From assembly GCA_020440645.1 (NCBI GenBank), contig JAGRNR010000007.1, positions 1 through 64,000 on the forward strand: a DNA stretch of 64,000 nt. Reading direction: 5' to 3'. The notes beneath the pieces are model-generated. The model was given only the letters and a program-made list of their open reading frames with translations, was not told the DNA's origin and ran no database searches. This stretch comes from JAHEFU01 sp020440645. GTDB lineage: Bacteria; 4484-113; JAFGCY01. Position numbers and translations under genes: made by a program. This document shows, in pieces, positions 35,236 to 44,728 of this stretch (position 1 is its first letter; every line of letters starts with the position of its first letter).

Positions 35236-36465
35236 ATGCTCATCTGGGAAATCATCACGGTTGCATTGCGTGGCATGTGGGCCAACCGCTTCCGCACGTT
35301 CCTGACGATGTTCGGCATCATCGTCGGTGTTGCCAGCGTGATCACGCTGGTGGCGGTCACCCAGGGACTGAACCAGAAGATCATTGACGACTTCGACAAG
35401 CTCGGTGCCACGCGCATGGGTGTGTACATCAACCACTGGCGTTCCAAGGTGAAGATCCCCCCGAATGAGCAGCTGACCCTGGAGGACCGCGACAGCATTC
35501 GCCGTGAATGCGGAGCCGTTAAGCATGTCAGCGCCGTGATCGACTTCCAGGCACCGGTGCGCCAGGGCAGCAAGGAACTGACTGAAGTCAACTGCATGGG
35601 TGTCGACCCGGAGATCTTCGACATCTACAAGATCAACTTCACCGAGGGCGAGCGCTTCCCTGATGAAAGCAGCCTGCTGCGCGAGCGCGTCTGCGTGCTT
35701 GGCGCAACGACGAAGGAGAACCTGTTCTTCCTGGACCAGGCACTCGGCCGCATCATTCGCGTCGGTGGACGCAACTTCCGCGTGATCGGCGTGCTGGAAA
35801 GCACCGGCGAGGAGGACATCGACGGCCTGGTGCTGCTGCCATTCTTTACTGTGCATGAGTGGATCCCGCGCCAGAACCAGTTCCTCGGCATCCAGATGGC
35901 GGCCCAGACCCTGAGGCACGTTCCGCTGGCTGTGACCCAGGTCGAGGAAACGATCTACAAGAACCATCCGCGCATCCCAGTGGTGGCTGACGCTGAGGAA
36001 TTCGAAAAGCCGGTCCGGGTCTGGAACCTTAATGAATGGCGCGAGCGGGCCAAGGCTGAGTCCAAGCAGATCACCGTACTGCTGCTCGTGATGGGCAGCC
36101 TGTCACTGTTCATCGGTGGCATCGGATTGATGAACATCATGCTGTTCAGTGTGAAGGAGCGCACGCGCGAGATCGGACTGCGCAAGGCGCTCGGTGCCAA
36201 CAGCCAGTCGATCCTGGCCCAGTTCATTGCTGAATCGATGATGATCTGCATCGGGGGAGGCCTGATCGGAACAGGACTGAGCTTCATCCTGTGCCGCGTG
36301 ATAGCCAGGCTGCCCGAGGAAGCACGATTCCCGCCTCCATTGATCACACAGGATGCGATCATCATCGCCGTCGCCGTCACCTTCATGACCGGCGTATTCT
36401 TTGGTGTCTGGCCCGCCAGCCAGGCGGCACGCCTCAACCCGATCGAAGCCCTGCGCTACGAATAA
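35236..36465 (+). CDS. MacB-like ABC transporter permease 2 (no ATPase domain)
   Basis: Second FtsX/MacB-type permease, 409 aa, same layout as its neighbours: first helix FLTMFGIIVGVASVITLVAV, periplasmic domain, then IGGIGLMNIMLFSVKERTREIGLRKALGANS and two more helices ending FGVWPASQAARLNPIEALRYE. No ATPase domain. 30 bases after permease 1. Confidence 0.9.
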   Translation: MLIWEIITVALRGMWANRFRTFLTMFGIIVGVASVITLVAVTQGLNQKIIDDFDKLGATRMGVYINHWRSKVKIPPNEQLTLEDRDSIRRECGAVKHVSAVIDFQAPVRQGSKELTEVNCMGVDPEIFDIYKINFTEGERFPDESSLLRERVCVLGATTKENLFFLDQALGRIIRVGGRNFRVIGVLESTGEEDIDGLVLLPFFTVHEWIPRQNQFLGIQMAAQTLRHVPLAVTQVEETIYKNHPRIPVVADAEEFEKPVRVWNLNEWRERAKAESKQITVLLLVMGSLSLFIGGIGLMNIMLFSVKERTREIGLRKALGANSQSILAQFIAESMMICIGGGLIGTGLSFILCRVIARLPEEARFPPPLITQDAIIIAVAVTFMTGVFFGVWPASQAARLNPIEALRYE

Positions 36466-36555
36466 TCACCACAAACGAATACTTTTGCCTGCCAGTCTGC
36501 GTCCTAAGCCCCAGCCGCCGGGAAGCGGCGGGAAACCAACTCAGGACTTCAGGCC

Positions 36556-37782
36556 TTGCTCTACTGGCAGACTCTGGTGCTGGCATTCCGTGGATTGTCC
36601 AGCAACCGCTTCAGGACATTCCTGACAACGCTTGGGATCATCATCGGCGTGATGAGCGTGATCACCATGCTGTCCATCAGCATGGGGGTGCGCGCGGACA
36701 TCATCAGCCGCTTCAGTGATTTCGGCGTGACGGACATGGGCTTCTACATCAATCATGACAACAGTGCCACGCGCATTCCGCGCAGTGAGAAGCTGACACT
36801 CGCTGATGGCGAAGCGATCAAGGATCAGTGCTCTGCAGTGGACGCAATCAGTCCCTTCATCGATGGTGAGGTCAGGGTCAAATTCGGCGAGATGGATGCC
36901 GGCCAGATGACGATCTACGGAGTCGACGAGGGCTGGTTCAACATCCCGGTGAATGAGATCGAGACCGGAGAGCCGATCAGCCGCGAGCACAACCTGCTGC
37001 GGGAGCCGGTCTGCGTGCTGGCAGTTGGCATGGTCGAGAAGCTGTTCTACAACGCTCCGCCGCTCGGGCAGATGATCCGCCTCAATGGCCGGCGCTTCCG
37101 GGTCGTCGGCATCCTCGAGCACCGCAATGCCTGGGGCCAGAATGAGTTCATCGTCGTGCCGTACTTCACCGGTGCGGAGCGGCTGGGCATGGACGGAACG
37201 CTGACCTACGATGCCTCGGCCCACAGCATGGACCACGTGAACCTCGCCGTCAGCCAGATCCGTGAGCTGGTGCACAGCCGCCATCCACGCCTGCCCGTTG
37301 ACCCCGAGGCTGTGGACCGCGAGCAGCCGATCAGGATCTGGACAAGGCTGGAGTGGAAGAAGGAGGCCGAGCAGGAGATCAAGGAAATTGGCAACCTGCT
37401 GGTAACCATGGGATCGCTCGCCCTGTTCATCGGCGGCATCGGCGTGATGAACATCATGATCTTCAATGTGCGTGAACGAACGCCCGAGATCGGCCTGCGC
37501 AAGGCGCTTGGCGCCACCAGCCGGCAGATCATGGGGCAGTTTCTCGCAGAGGCAATGGCCATGACCATGTTTGGCGGGGCGGTGGGCAGCATGCTGGCCT
37601 TCCTGATCTGTACTGCGCTGTCAAAGCTGCCAGGTGACATCAACTTCCCTGAACCACAGGTGACGCCCCTGATCGTGTTCCTGGCCGTATCCATGAGTGT
37701 GGGGACGGGCCTGTTCTTCGGGGTCTGGCCCGCCAGCCAGGCCGCAGCCCTGCAACCGATGGAAGCATTGCGCCACGAGTGA
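36556..37782 (+). CDS. MacB-like ABC transporter permease 3 (no ATPase domain)
   Basis: Third FtsX/MacB-type permease, 408 aa, with FLTTLGIIIGVMSVITMLS, the periplasmic domain, and IGGIGVMNIMIFNVRERTPEIGLRKALGATS. Note P in place of the usual R in the RTREIG motif (RTPEIG). TTG start at 36556, 90 bases after permease 2, with no clear ribosome site. No ATPase gene follows: the next gene is the pseudokinase fusion. Confidence 0.88.
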   Translation: MLYWQTLVLAFRGLSSNRFRTFLTTLGIIIGVMSVITMLSISMGVRADIISRFSDFGVTDMGFYINHDNSATRIPRSEKLTLADGEAIKDQCSAVDAISPFIDGEVRVKFGEMDAGQMTIYGVDEGWFNIPVNEIETGEPISREHNLLREPVCVLAVGMVEKLFYNAPPLGQMIRLNGRRFRVVGILEHRNAWGQNEFIVVPYFTGAERLGMDGTLTYDASAHSMDHVNLAVSQIRELVHSRHPRLPVDPEAVDREQPIRIWTRLEWKKEAEQEIKEIGNLLVTMGSLALFIGGIGVMNIMIFNVRERTPEIGLRKALGATSRQIMGQFLAEAMAMTMFGGAVGSMLAFLICTALSKLPGDINFPEPQVTPLIVFLAVSMSVGTGLFFGVWPASQAAALQPMEALRHE

Positions 37783-37906
37783 TAACCGCCGGCTGACTGT
37801 ATCCGTCATGTAGATTGCGGGGGTATTGAGAATACTCCGGCAAAACCAAGCAACTTTTTGTAGACTCTAGCAGTCGAATTAGTATCCTTGACTAGGGCGG
37901 TTAGGT

Positions 37907-40900
37907 ATGCAGGAACAGATGGCTGAAAGGCAGAATTTCACCGTAGATCGCTTCACGCTCAATAACCACAAGGCGCATTCGGTGCTGTGGGACACCTATA
38001 TCGGCTTCAATAAGGAAAGCCACGAAGCGGTGTTCTGCCTCCTCTTCAACGAGGAGATGCTTGAACCGGAGCAGCTTGAGGAGCTCAAGCGCGTCAACAT
38101 CATCCTCGCCCAGAAGAACCATGAGGATGTGCTTCCGCCCCTGGCCTGGGGCCGCTTCGAGGAACGCGCCTACTTGGTGCTGCCGGATTTCGGCAAGCCG
38201 CTTTCGAGCTATTCCAACCTGTCAGCGCTCAAGTCCCCAGAACTGCTGAGCATCATGCGCAGCCTGCTGCGGGCGCTGGTGTTTGCGGACGCAAACGACG
38301 TGCATTTCCATGGCATGATGCACCCGGACAATATCCGTATCTCGCTTGAGGAAAGCGATGTCCGGCTGGGCTTCTTCGGCTATCCGCTGAAGTCCATGGC
38401 CGGAGATGTGGCGAAGACCGATGAAGGCAGCCACCTGCTGGCCTACTTCCCGCCATATGAGCTGATGGACCGCGGGCTGGAGGACTCCCAGATTGACCTG
38501 TATGCACTTGGCCTGATCATCCTTGAGCTGGCTACTGCCCGGCGCAGCTGGGACGTGCTGCCCGCCGGAGACCGCAATGATCCCGATGAGCTGCGCAAAA
38601 GGCTTGGTGAGCAGGAACACCTTCCCCTGCCCATCCAGGAGCTGCTGTACCGCCTGCTCAGCCCGACGCTGGAGGATCGCTACGACAGCTTCCAGAAGGC
38701 GCTGGATGACGTACTGCAGCTCGGAGGCGAGCAGGACAGCGGCGTGGCCTTCCGCACCTTCGTGCTGGACACCCTGATCAACGGCCGCTTTAAGCTCAAG
38801 GAAGAGATTGCCAAGGGCCGCATTTCCTCGATCTACCGCGCGATCGATACCCGCAAGGACGAAATGGGCCTCGAGGAGGAGAAGCGCTCACTGTTGGATG
38901 ACCGCAAGAGTGCGGTCGACCAGGAGCACTGCGTCGTCAAGCTGATTGACCTGCGCAAGCACAAGGAATACACCGAGGTGTTCCACACCCGCTTCCGCAC
39001 CCTGACCAACATCCAGCACGAGAACCTGCTGAATGTGTTCGATGTCGGCGTGCACTTCGAGAATGGCTACATCGCGATGGAAGCCGGCCTGCTCAGCCTG
39101 GAGCAACTGCTGATCAAACGCGGCACGCTGCCGATCAGTGACGCGGGACGCATCGTGTTCCAGCTATGCAAGTCGCTGGAAGCGCTGGAGTACAGCAAGA
39201 TCCACTATCACGGCGGGATCAAGCCGAGCAACGTGTTCCTGACATCGGACCTGCGTACGGTGAAGCTTGGCGACACCCTCGTCGCCGACTTCCTGATGCG
39301 CCATGGCAACCTGAACTTCAACGGTGCCGAGTACCTCACGCCTGAGTTCATCCGTGATGTCGACTGTGACGTGCGCACTGACATCTACCAGATGGGCGTG
39401 CTGTTCTTCGAGATGCTGGTCGGCCACGCGCCCTTCAGCTTCAAGATCGAGGACGAGATCCGCCACGACCACCTGAGTGTGCCAGCCGCCACCCGCGTCG
39501 AACCTGCCCTGATCAGCAGCGAAGTGAAGGACATCCTGCTCAGGATGCTGGAGAAGCAGCCACTGGCGCGCTACCAGACCGTCGCCGAGCTGCGTGACGA
39601 CCTGAGCCGCCTGCTGGGCTATGACAAGAAGGAGCAGGTGGAGATCCCCAACCTGTTCTTTGACTTCGCCGAACTGTCGATGATCGGCAAGAACGCCCGT
39701 GAGAAGAGCGAGGAGACGCTCGCCATCCGCCTGCCGGCTGTCAATAACCGCGCACGTGGTGCGGTTGCACTGCTGGTGGGCGAAGGACCGGAACTGGGTG
39801 ATGCCGCCAAGAGCGCGACCAAGGCCCTCGGATACCTGCGCGAGTTGATGTTCCATCCCGGCGGGGTGAGCCGTGACTTCGCCCTGCTGCAGAAGAACAG
39901 CCCCGAGGAATTCATCACTGGCGTGATGGAGAACCTCAACCAGAAGGTCTACCGTGACGCATTTGGCCAGTCCAAGACCCGCAAGATGGGCATCAGCGCT
40001 GCAGTGGCAGTGGTGCAGGAGAACACGCTCTACCTGCAGCATTGCGGCGAAGCGCAGGTGATGATCCTAAGCAAGGGTGAGCTGGTTGACATCAACGAGG
40101 ACAAATGGACGATCCCGGATGAGCAGGTGATCGGCGATGAAAGCAAGGCTCTGTCCGATGAGGTGTTCGAGCGCATCGGCTTCGGTGAGCGCGCAAGGCT
40201 GCAGATGCTCAAGCGGCGCCTGCAGGATGGCGACCAGTTGATCCTGCTCAGCCCGAGCCTGCGCAAGTCACTGTCCATCAGCGAGATCAAGGAGCTGGCA
40301 ACCAGTTCCAGCGATCCGGCCCAGACCGTGGACCTGATCCGTGGCGATGCCATCCGGCGCCGCCTGGAGGGCACGATCAGTGTCGTGCTGCTCAGCATCG
40401 GCAATGTCAACGTGTTCGCCGATGAGAGCATCAGCCACTCAAAGAAAGGCCAGCTGGCGCGCAACTTCCTCGCGCAGGGTGACACATACCTGAACGACGG
40501 TAAGCTGGATGAGGCCATTGAGCAGTTCCAGCAGGCCCTCGAAATCAACCCGAACTTCGCCATCATCCACCACCAGCTCGGCGTGGCCTATGTGCGCAAG
40601 GGCCTGGCCAGTTACGCCCTGAGTTGCTTCGAGCGCGCCATCGAGCTGAACAGCAAGCTGGCCAGCAGCTACCTCGAGAAGGCGCGGATCTATGAACAGC
40701 AGCGCAAGCACAAGGAGATCCTGCCGCTGCTGCGCCGTGCGGTGGATGCCGGTGCACGCGATGCTGAGCTGTACGCCCGGCTCGGGCATGAACTGCTGCG
40801 GGCCCGCAACTATGAGCAGGCGGCCGCCTATTGCAGCATGGCCCTCGAGCTGGACGCCGGACATTCAGGTGCCTATCGCGACCGCGTGATCGCCATCAAG

Positions 40901-41017
40901 CGCAGCCGCAGCATCGATACCCGCATGCTGAAGATGATCGGCGGCCGTGCCAGGCTGGCTGATGACAACAAGACCCGCATCGAGCAGGCAGCCCCCGAAT
41001 GGCCCGATAAGGACTGA
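37907..41017 (+). CDS. Tandem pseudokinase - PP2C-like - TPR fusion protein
   Basis: Cytoplasmic protein of 1036 aa with two Ser/Thr-kinase-like domains, a PP2C-like domain and TPRs. Domain 1 (about 12-275) has FHGMMHPDNIRIS where HRDxKxxN is expected; the Asp and Lys are missing. Domain 2 (about 290-575) keeps a VAIK-type lysine (CVVKLID) and the Asn, but HRD is HGG (435-437), so the catalytic Asp is absent; YLTPEF and DIYQMGVLFFEML confirm the fold. The PP2C-like region (about 605-845) reads HCGEAQVMIL (E715) where GDSR is usual. At least three TPRs follow (850-990). Likely a signalling scaffold. No membrane segment. Stands alone between the transporter operon and a membrane protein. Confidence 0.85.
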   Translation: MQEQMAERQNFTVDRFTLNNHKAHSVLWDTYIGFNKESHEAVFCLLFNEEMLEPEQLEELKRVNIILAQKNHEDVLPPLAWGRFEERAYLVLPDFGKPLSSYSNLSALKSPELLSIMRSLLRALVFADANDVHFHGMMHPDNIRISLEESDVRLGFFGYPLKSMAGDVAKTDEGSHLLAYFPPYELMDRGLEDSQIDLYALGLIILELATARRSWDVLPAGDRNDPDELRKRLGEQEHLPLPIQELLYRLLSPTLEDRYDSFQKALDDVLQLGGEQDSGVAFRTFVLDTLINGRFKLKEEIAKGRISSIYRAIDTRKDEMGLEEEKRSLLDDRKSAVDQEHCVVKLIDLRKHKEYTEVFHTRFRTLTNIQHENLLNVFDVGVHFENGYIAMEAGLLSLEQLLIKRGTLPISDAGRIVFQLCKSLEALEYSKIHYHGGIKPSNVFLTSDLRTVKLGDTLVADFLMRHGNLNFNGAEYLTPEFIRDVDCDVRTDIYQMGVLFFEMLVGHAPFSFKIEDEIRHDHLSVPAATRVEPALISSEVKDILLRMLEKQPLARYQTVAELRDDLSRLLGYDKKEQVEIPNLFFDFAELSMIGKNAREKSEETLAIRLPAVNNRARGAVALLVGEGPELGDAAKSATKALGYLRELMFHPGGVSRDFALLQKNSPEEFITGVMENLNQKVYRDAFGQSKTRKMGISAAVAVVQENTLYLQHCGEAQVMILSKGELVDINEDKWTIPDEQVIGDESKALSDEVFERIGFGERARLQMLKRRLQDGDQLILLSPSLRKSLSISEIKELATSSSDPAQTVDLIRGDAIRRRLEGTISVVLLSIGNVNVFADESISHSKKGQLARNFLAQGDTYLNDGKLDEAIEQFQQALEINPNFAIIHHQLGVAYVRKGLASYALSCFERAIELNSKLASSYLEKARIYEQQRKHKEILPLLRRAVDAGARDAELYARLGHELLRARNYEQAAAYCSMALELDAGHSGAYRDRVIAIKRSRSIDTRMLKMIGGRARLADDNKTRIEQAAPEWPDKD

Positions 41018-41026
41018 TCAGCGCTC

Positions 41027-41038
41027 TATAATTGACGG
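41027..41038 (+). promoter_or_regulatory. Leaderless-type -10 element
   Basis: TATAAT (41027-41032), six bases, then ATG 41039. It lies in the 21-base gap after the pseudokinase gene. No Shine-Dalgarno. Confidence 0.5.
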
Positions 41039-41878
41039 ATGAGCGAGAAAGGGAGCCAGGCCGGGAAGGGCAGCGGACTGCTGCTGCAACTGCTTGTCAC
41101 TGCAGTTGGTGCCTGGGCTGCCTACAGCTACCTCGGCCAGGACCGCTCGCCGGCGCCCTGTGGCACGCCCCTGCCGGACATTCCGCAGGTCGTGACGGAC
41201 ATCGGTGATGACACGGAAGGGATGTCCATCCGTCAGGGCCTGATCCCGACGAACTACCTTGACTTCATGGCCCCCCAGCCGGACGGCACGATGCCACTGC
41301 GCTATCCGCTGGATGTATACCGCTGCGACTTTGACCTGAAGTTGCCGATGGGTACCACCAGCCTGCCGATGGGGGACAGCTTCTATGAGGATGCCGTCGA
41401 CTCCCAGGTGGTATTCCAGTACGAGCAGCAGCTGGATTACATGAAGATCAGCCTGCCGATGCGGCAGGAAGGTGAGAGTGTCACGGAATTCGTGGCCAGA
41501 GCCCGAAGCGATTATGAAGGGATCGGCGCGACCTTCAAGGGAGGGACCGATCCGCTTAAATTCGACGGGATGATCTTCCAGCACTTCGAGTTTGAGCGTG
41601 AAACCCAGTATGAGAAGGATGGTCCGTCGCGCAACATTTCGCACTATGTCTACTTCGGGCCGGCTGGCAACCGTGTGCTGGTGATCGACTTCCTCACCAC
41701 GCCGGACCGGCATGCTGAAGCAAAGCCGCTGGTTGAGAAGATCATGCGCTCGATCAGTCCCGGCAACCGCTTCCTTGAGCAAATGGCAATTGAGTATCCC
41801 GAGCTGGCTGAAGGCGGTTCAGCAGAGGATGAAACTGGCTCAGTTGACTCTCAAGCTCTGGCTTCTGATCATCAATAG
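41039..41878 (+). CDS. Membrane-anchored protein of unknown function
   Basis: Protein of 279 aa with one N-terminal membrane segment (LLLQLLVTAVGAWAAYSYLG) preceded by a short basic stretch, then a soluble domain probably outside the cytoplasmic membrane. The domain has a strand-rich look (FDLKLPMGTTSLPMGDSFYE, NISHYVYFGPAGNRVLVIDF) and an acidic tail. I recognise no family. Two cysteines (PAPCG, YRCDF) could form a disulfide. It has a leaderless-type promoter of its own. Confidence 0.75.
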   Translation: MSEKGSQAGKGSGLLLQLLVTAVGAWAAYSYLGQDRSPAPCGTPLPDIPQVVTDIGDDTEGMSIRQGLIPTNYLDFMAPQPDGTMPLRYPLDVYRCDFDLKLPMGTTSLPMGDSFYEDAVDSQVVFQYEQQLDYMKISLPMRQEGESVTEFVARARSDYEGIGATFKGGTDPLKFDGMIFQHFEFERETQYEKDGPSRNISHYVYFGPAGNRVLVIDFLTTPDRHAEAKPLVEKIMRSISPGNRFLEQMAIEYPELAEGGSAEDETGSVDSQALASDHQ

Positions 41879-42062
41879 TCAACTTCAATATACTCAGATA
41901 AATCCATTATTTTATTTTTTAACTTCGAGTGCTAGAATTCCTGCCGTGGGTTACCGGGCCTGGGAGCCGGGTTTCGGGAATGGCTGGGAGTGGATGAGAT
42001 GCAGGGATGCTGCTGCATCGCCGGCCCTTCCGATCCGCAAATCCGTATTACGGGAAAGAGGA
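41879..42062 (+). promoter_or_regulatory. Promoter and structured leader of SLH-porin 1
   Basis: AT-rich upstream DNA with an extended -10 (TG at 41930-41931, one base, TAGAAT 41933-41938) and a leader of about 120 bases. The leader contains an inverted repeat GATGCAG / CTGCATC (41998-42004 / 42013-42019) and GC-rich repeats. Long structured leaders are common in abundant outer-membrane protein mRNAs. Confidence 0.45.
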
Positions 42063-43688
42063 ATGAGGGTATTTCTGGCAACGCTGCTGGCAGCAGCGGT
42101 TCTTTGTGCAGGCAGCGCCTGGGCGGGCGATGCCTACGATGATGTCTCCACGGAGCACTGGGCATACAACGCGCTCGACTACCTGACCAGCCGCGGCGTG
42201 ATTGAGGGTTATCCCGATGGCTTCTTCAAGGGAGACCGCACGCTGACCCGTTACGAGTTCGCGCAGGCCATCGCCCGCCTGCTGGATACGGTCGGGGAGG
42301 GCAGCCCGGAGAACATCCAGGTGATGGCTGAGTCCCTGCGCACCGAGTTCAGCGACCAGTTGGCATTGATCAATGCGCGTACCGATGAACTTGGCAACAG
42401 CATCAATACGATGCAGGCCCAGGTCTCGGACCTCGAGGGTGCCGTTGCTGACAACACCAACCGCATCGGCTCGCTGGAGGACAAGATCGCCGGACTGAAG
42501 CCCGGCCCCGCCTGGCGCGGTGAGTTCCGCTACCGCTGGCAGGCAGACGACCGTGCAGACAGCCAGCGCTTCCGCCAGCGCATCATGTTCAAGCTGGGCT
42601 ACAACCAGAAGATCAATGAATGCGTCGAAGTCGGCTTCCGCCTGTCAACCAACAACGGCACGAACATCTTCACGCTGCCCTATGACCTCGGCAGCAAGGA
42701 TGGCAAGTCCCCGGACATCTACCTTGACCGTGCCTACGTGAAGTACAGCCCCGGCTGGTTCGGCTACTACAACGAGCAGACCACAACCTGCAAGGACAAG
42801 TGCGGCTGCTGCGAGGAGTGCACCACGACCAACGCCTGCAAGGCCAAGCTGGACATCTACGCCGGTATCTTCCCGCACCTGTCATACATCCCGACCGAGG
42901 GTTACATGACTGACAACTTCTACCTCGAGGGACTCGGACTGGCATACCACTTCAACGACGATTTCCAGATCACAAGCGTAGCCAGCGTGCTGGTTGAGCA
43001 GAATGGCGAGCAGTTCTTCGGGGATGACACCTACTACTTTGCCACGGAGCTGAAGCACGACGACTTCCTCGTCGAGGGCCTGAATGCCTGGGTCGGCATG
43101 TACTCCTATGACAACGTCGGCCAGCTGCCGGAGTACTGGTTCTGGGGCAATGGCCTGCTGGAGAACGGCGGCCTATGGGACTTCAACGGCGATGGCGTGC
43201 GCACCAGCGATGACCGATTCTCCAGCAAGTACTGCATGGGCAAGGTCGGCCTGGAATACACATGGGAGTGTGTCTGGGACCGTCCGCTGAACATCTTTGG
43301 TGAATACCTGTGGGCGATTGACAGCGACGCCGCTGACAACATCGCACTTGTCAACCAGCAACTGGCCAGCCCGATCATCACTGAGCCGAGCGACGACTAC
43401 GGCCTGCTGATCGGCGCGATGTGGGGCACCTGGCGCAAGGAGTGCGGCGACTGGAGCCTGTACGGCCACTACCGCCAGATGGGTGCCAACCTGATGCGCG
43501 AAGGTGCACAGTTCCCGCTGCTCAACCGCAACACGCTCAACGTGCGCTGGGACTACATGTGGGCCCCGAACTGCCTCGTCGGCGTGAACTACATCATGGA
43601 CAAGATGCACAATGCCTTCGGATACGGTGTGCCGGACTTCAAGGCCGACCATGACTACTACGTTGTGGAGTGGAGCTTCCTGTTCTGA
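42063..43688 (+). CDS. SLH-domain outer-membrane porin 1 with Cys-rich loop
   Basis: Exported outer-membrane protein of 541 aa. Signal peptide residues 1-20 (LLAAAVLCAGSAWA). One SLH domain (YDDVSTEHWAYNALDYL ... RYEFAQAIARLLD) for anchoring to cell-wall polymer, a short coiled coil (residues about 95-140), then a beta-barrel ending in a terminal Phe (VVEWSFLF), the assembly signal. A loop near residues 240-262 carries seven Cys (TCKDKCGCCEEC, ACK). Another loop has an EF-hand-like DFNGDGVRTSDD. It is closely related to the porin at 61377. Start ATG 42063 after GGAAAGAGG. Confidence 0.92.
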   Translation: MRVFLATLLAAAVLCAGSAWAGDAYDDVSTEHWAYNALDYLTSRGVIEGYPDGFFKGDRTLTRYEFAQAIARLLDTVGEGSPENIQVMAESLRTEFSDQLALINARTDELGNSINTMQAQVSDLEGAVADNTNRIGSLEDKIAGLKPGPAWRGEFRYRWQADDRADSQRFRQRIMFKLGYNQKINECVEVGFRLSTNNGTNIFTLPYDLGSKDGKSPDIYLDRAYVKYSPGWFGYYNEQTTTCKDKCGCCEECTTTNACKAKLDIYAGIFPHLSYIPTEGYMTDNFYLEGLGLAYHFNDDFQITSVASVLVEQNGEQFFGDDTYYFATELKHDDFLVEGLNAWVGMYSYDNVGQLPEYWFWGNGLLENGGLWDFNGDGVRTSDDRFSSKYCMGKVGLEYTWECVWDRPLNIFGEYLWAIDSDAADNIALVNQQLASPIITEPSDDYGLLIGAMWGTWRKECGDWSLYGHYRQMGANLMREGAQFPLLNRNTLNVRWDYMWAPNCLVGVNYIMDKMHNAFGYGVPDFKADHDYYVVEWSFLF

Positions 43689-43718
43689 TCAGGCAGCACA
43701 ACTTGTTTGAACGAAATG

Positions 43719-43746
43719 AGCCCGGTCACAATGGCCGGGCTTTTTC
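43719..43746 (+). terminator. Intrinsic terminator after SLH-porin 1
   Basis: Stem AGCCCGG / CCGGGCT (43719-43741) followed by a run of T. Confidence 0.85.
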
Positions 43747-43852
43747 TTTCCATTGTCATTTCATTCCGAACTATCCACCACCATATGCGTCCGGAATGCT
43801 GATACAGGGTTTCGGTCGCAATTGCTGCTGCGCCCCGGAAGGAGAATGGATT

Positions 43853-44638
43853 ATGAAGACCTCGATTCAACTCAGCGGTGTGGCAATTGCCGCAGCCATG
43901 CTGATTGCCAGTGCAGGCAATGCAGTGTCAGCTGAGACAACGTATGCAAGTGATTATCCCGGCCTGAAGACTCGTGGTGGGGCGATAGACATTGCTGAAT
44001 CCCAGGTTCGGGCCGCGCTCGAGGGTTTCCAGCTGGCATTCGGCCGCAATCCTGCATCCTGGTCAGAGGTGACGAAGAAGGGCATTTTTGACAATGTACT
44101 GCTGGGTTACGGAATGGAGAGAATCAATCCGGATGATGCCAGCATAGACTTCACAGGTGACATCTACATAGAAAGCACCGCGGCGGAAGGAGATATCACT
44201 GACCTGCGCCTGTACAACTCCTGGAACGGATCAACCGAAGACGTTGACGGTCCGCTTGTCACGAACAAGGGCAGCTATGCTGACCGGTTCGCGGAAATGA
44301 TGAAGGAGCAGGACCTGAATGCTGGCCAGCAGGAGATAATCCGTGAATGGCTGGGAAACGAAGCTCAACTGGTCCAGTTCGCACAGATCCGCCAGCTTGG
44401 CTATGCAGCGATTGCATTCCAGGATGTCAATGGACACTATCCGGATAGCATCCAGCAACTCGTGGAATCGGGTTTCGGACCCCTGTCCAGTACGACCATC
44501 AATCCCATGACCGGCAAGGCATACTCATTTGATGGCAGCAGGGGTGAAATCAAATACAGCCTGATGGATGGCGGCAAGGGATTCAGGATCACCCATGTGG
44601 ACCTGACCCATGATGTGGACTTCGAGTTCAGCTACTGA
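43853..44638 (+). CDS. Secreted protein with pseudopilin-like C-terminal part, unknown
   Basis: Exported protein of 261 aa with signal peptide (VAIAAAMLIASAGNAVSA). Two parts resemble the globular region of type II secretion pseudopilins: GFQLAFGRNPASWSEV, and later AIAFQDVNGHYPDSIQQLVESG followed by INPMTGKAYSFDG. There is no prepilin helix, so it would be a soluble protein with pilin-like domains. GGAAGGAG precedes the ATG. Monocistronic, between the porin terminator and a truncated porin-like gene. Resemblance is by eye only. Confidence 0.7.
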   Translation: MKTSIQLSGVAIAAAMLIASAGNAVSAETTYASDYPGLKTRGGAIDIAESQVRAALEGFQLAFGRNPASWSEVTKKGIFDNVLLGYGMERINPDDASIDFTGDIYIESTAAEGDITDLRLYNSWNGSTEDVDGPLVTNKGSYADRFAEMMKEQDLNAGQQEIIREWLGNEAQLVQFAQIRQLGYAAIAFQDVNGHYPDSIQQLVESGFGPLSSTTINPMTGKAYSFDGSRGEIKYSLMDGGKGFRITHVDLTHDVDFEFSY

Positions 44639-44728
44639 TCGAGGGCGGTTGAGGCCAGCAGGGAAGCGAAGAATCCCGATTGGACTGTTTATGGAAATGC
44701 CGCATGATTCGATGGTATATATATGGAC

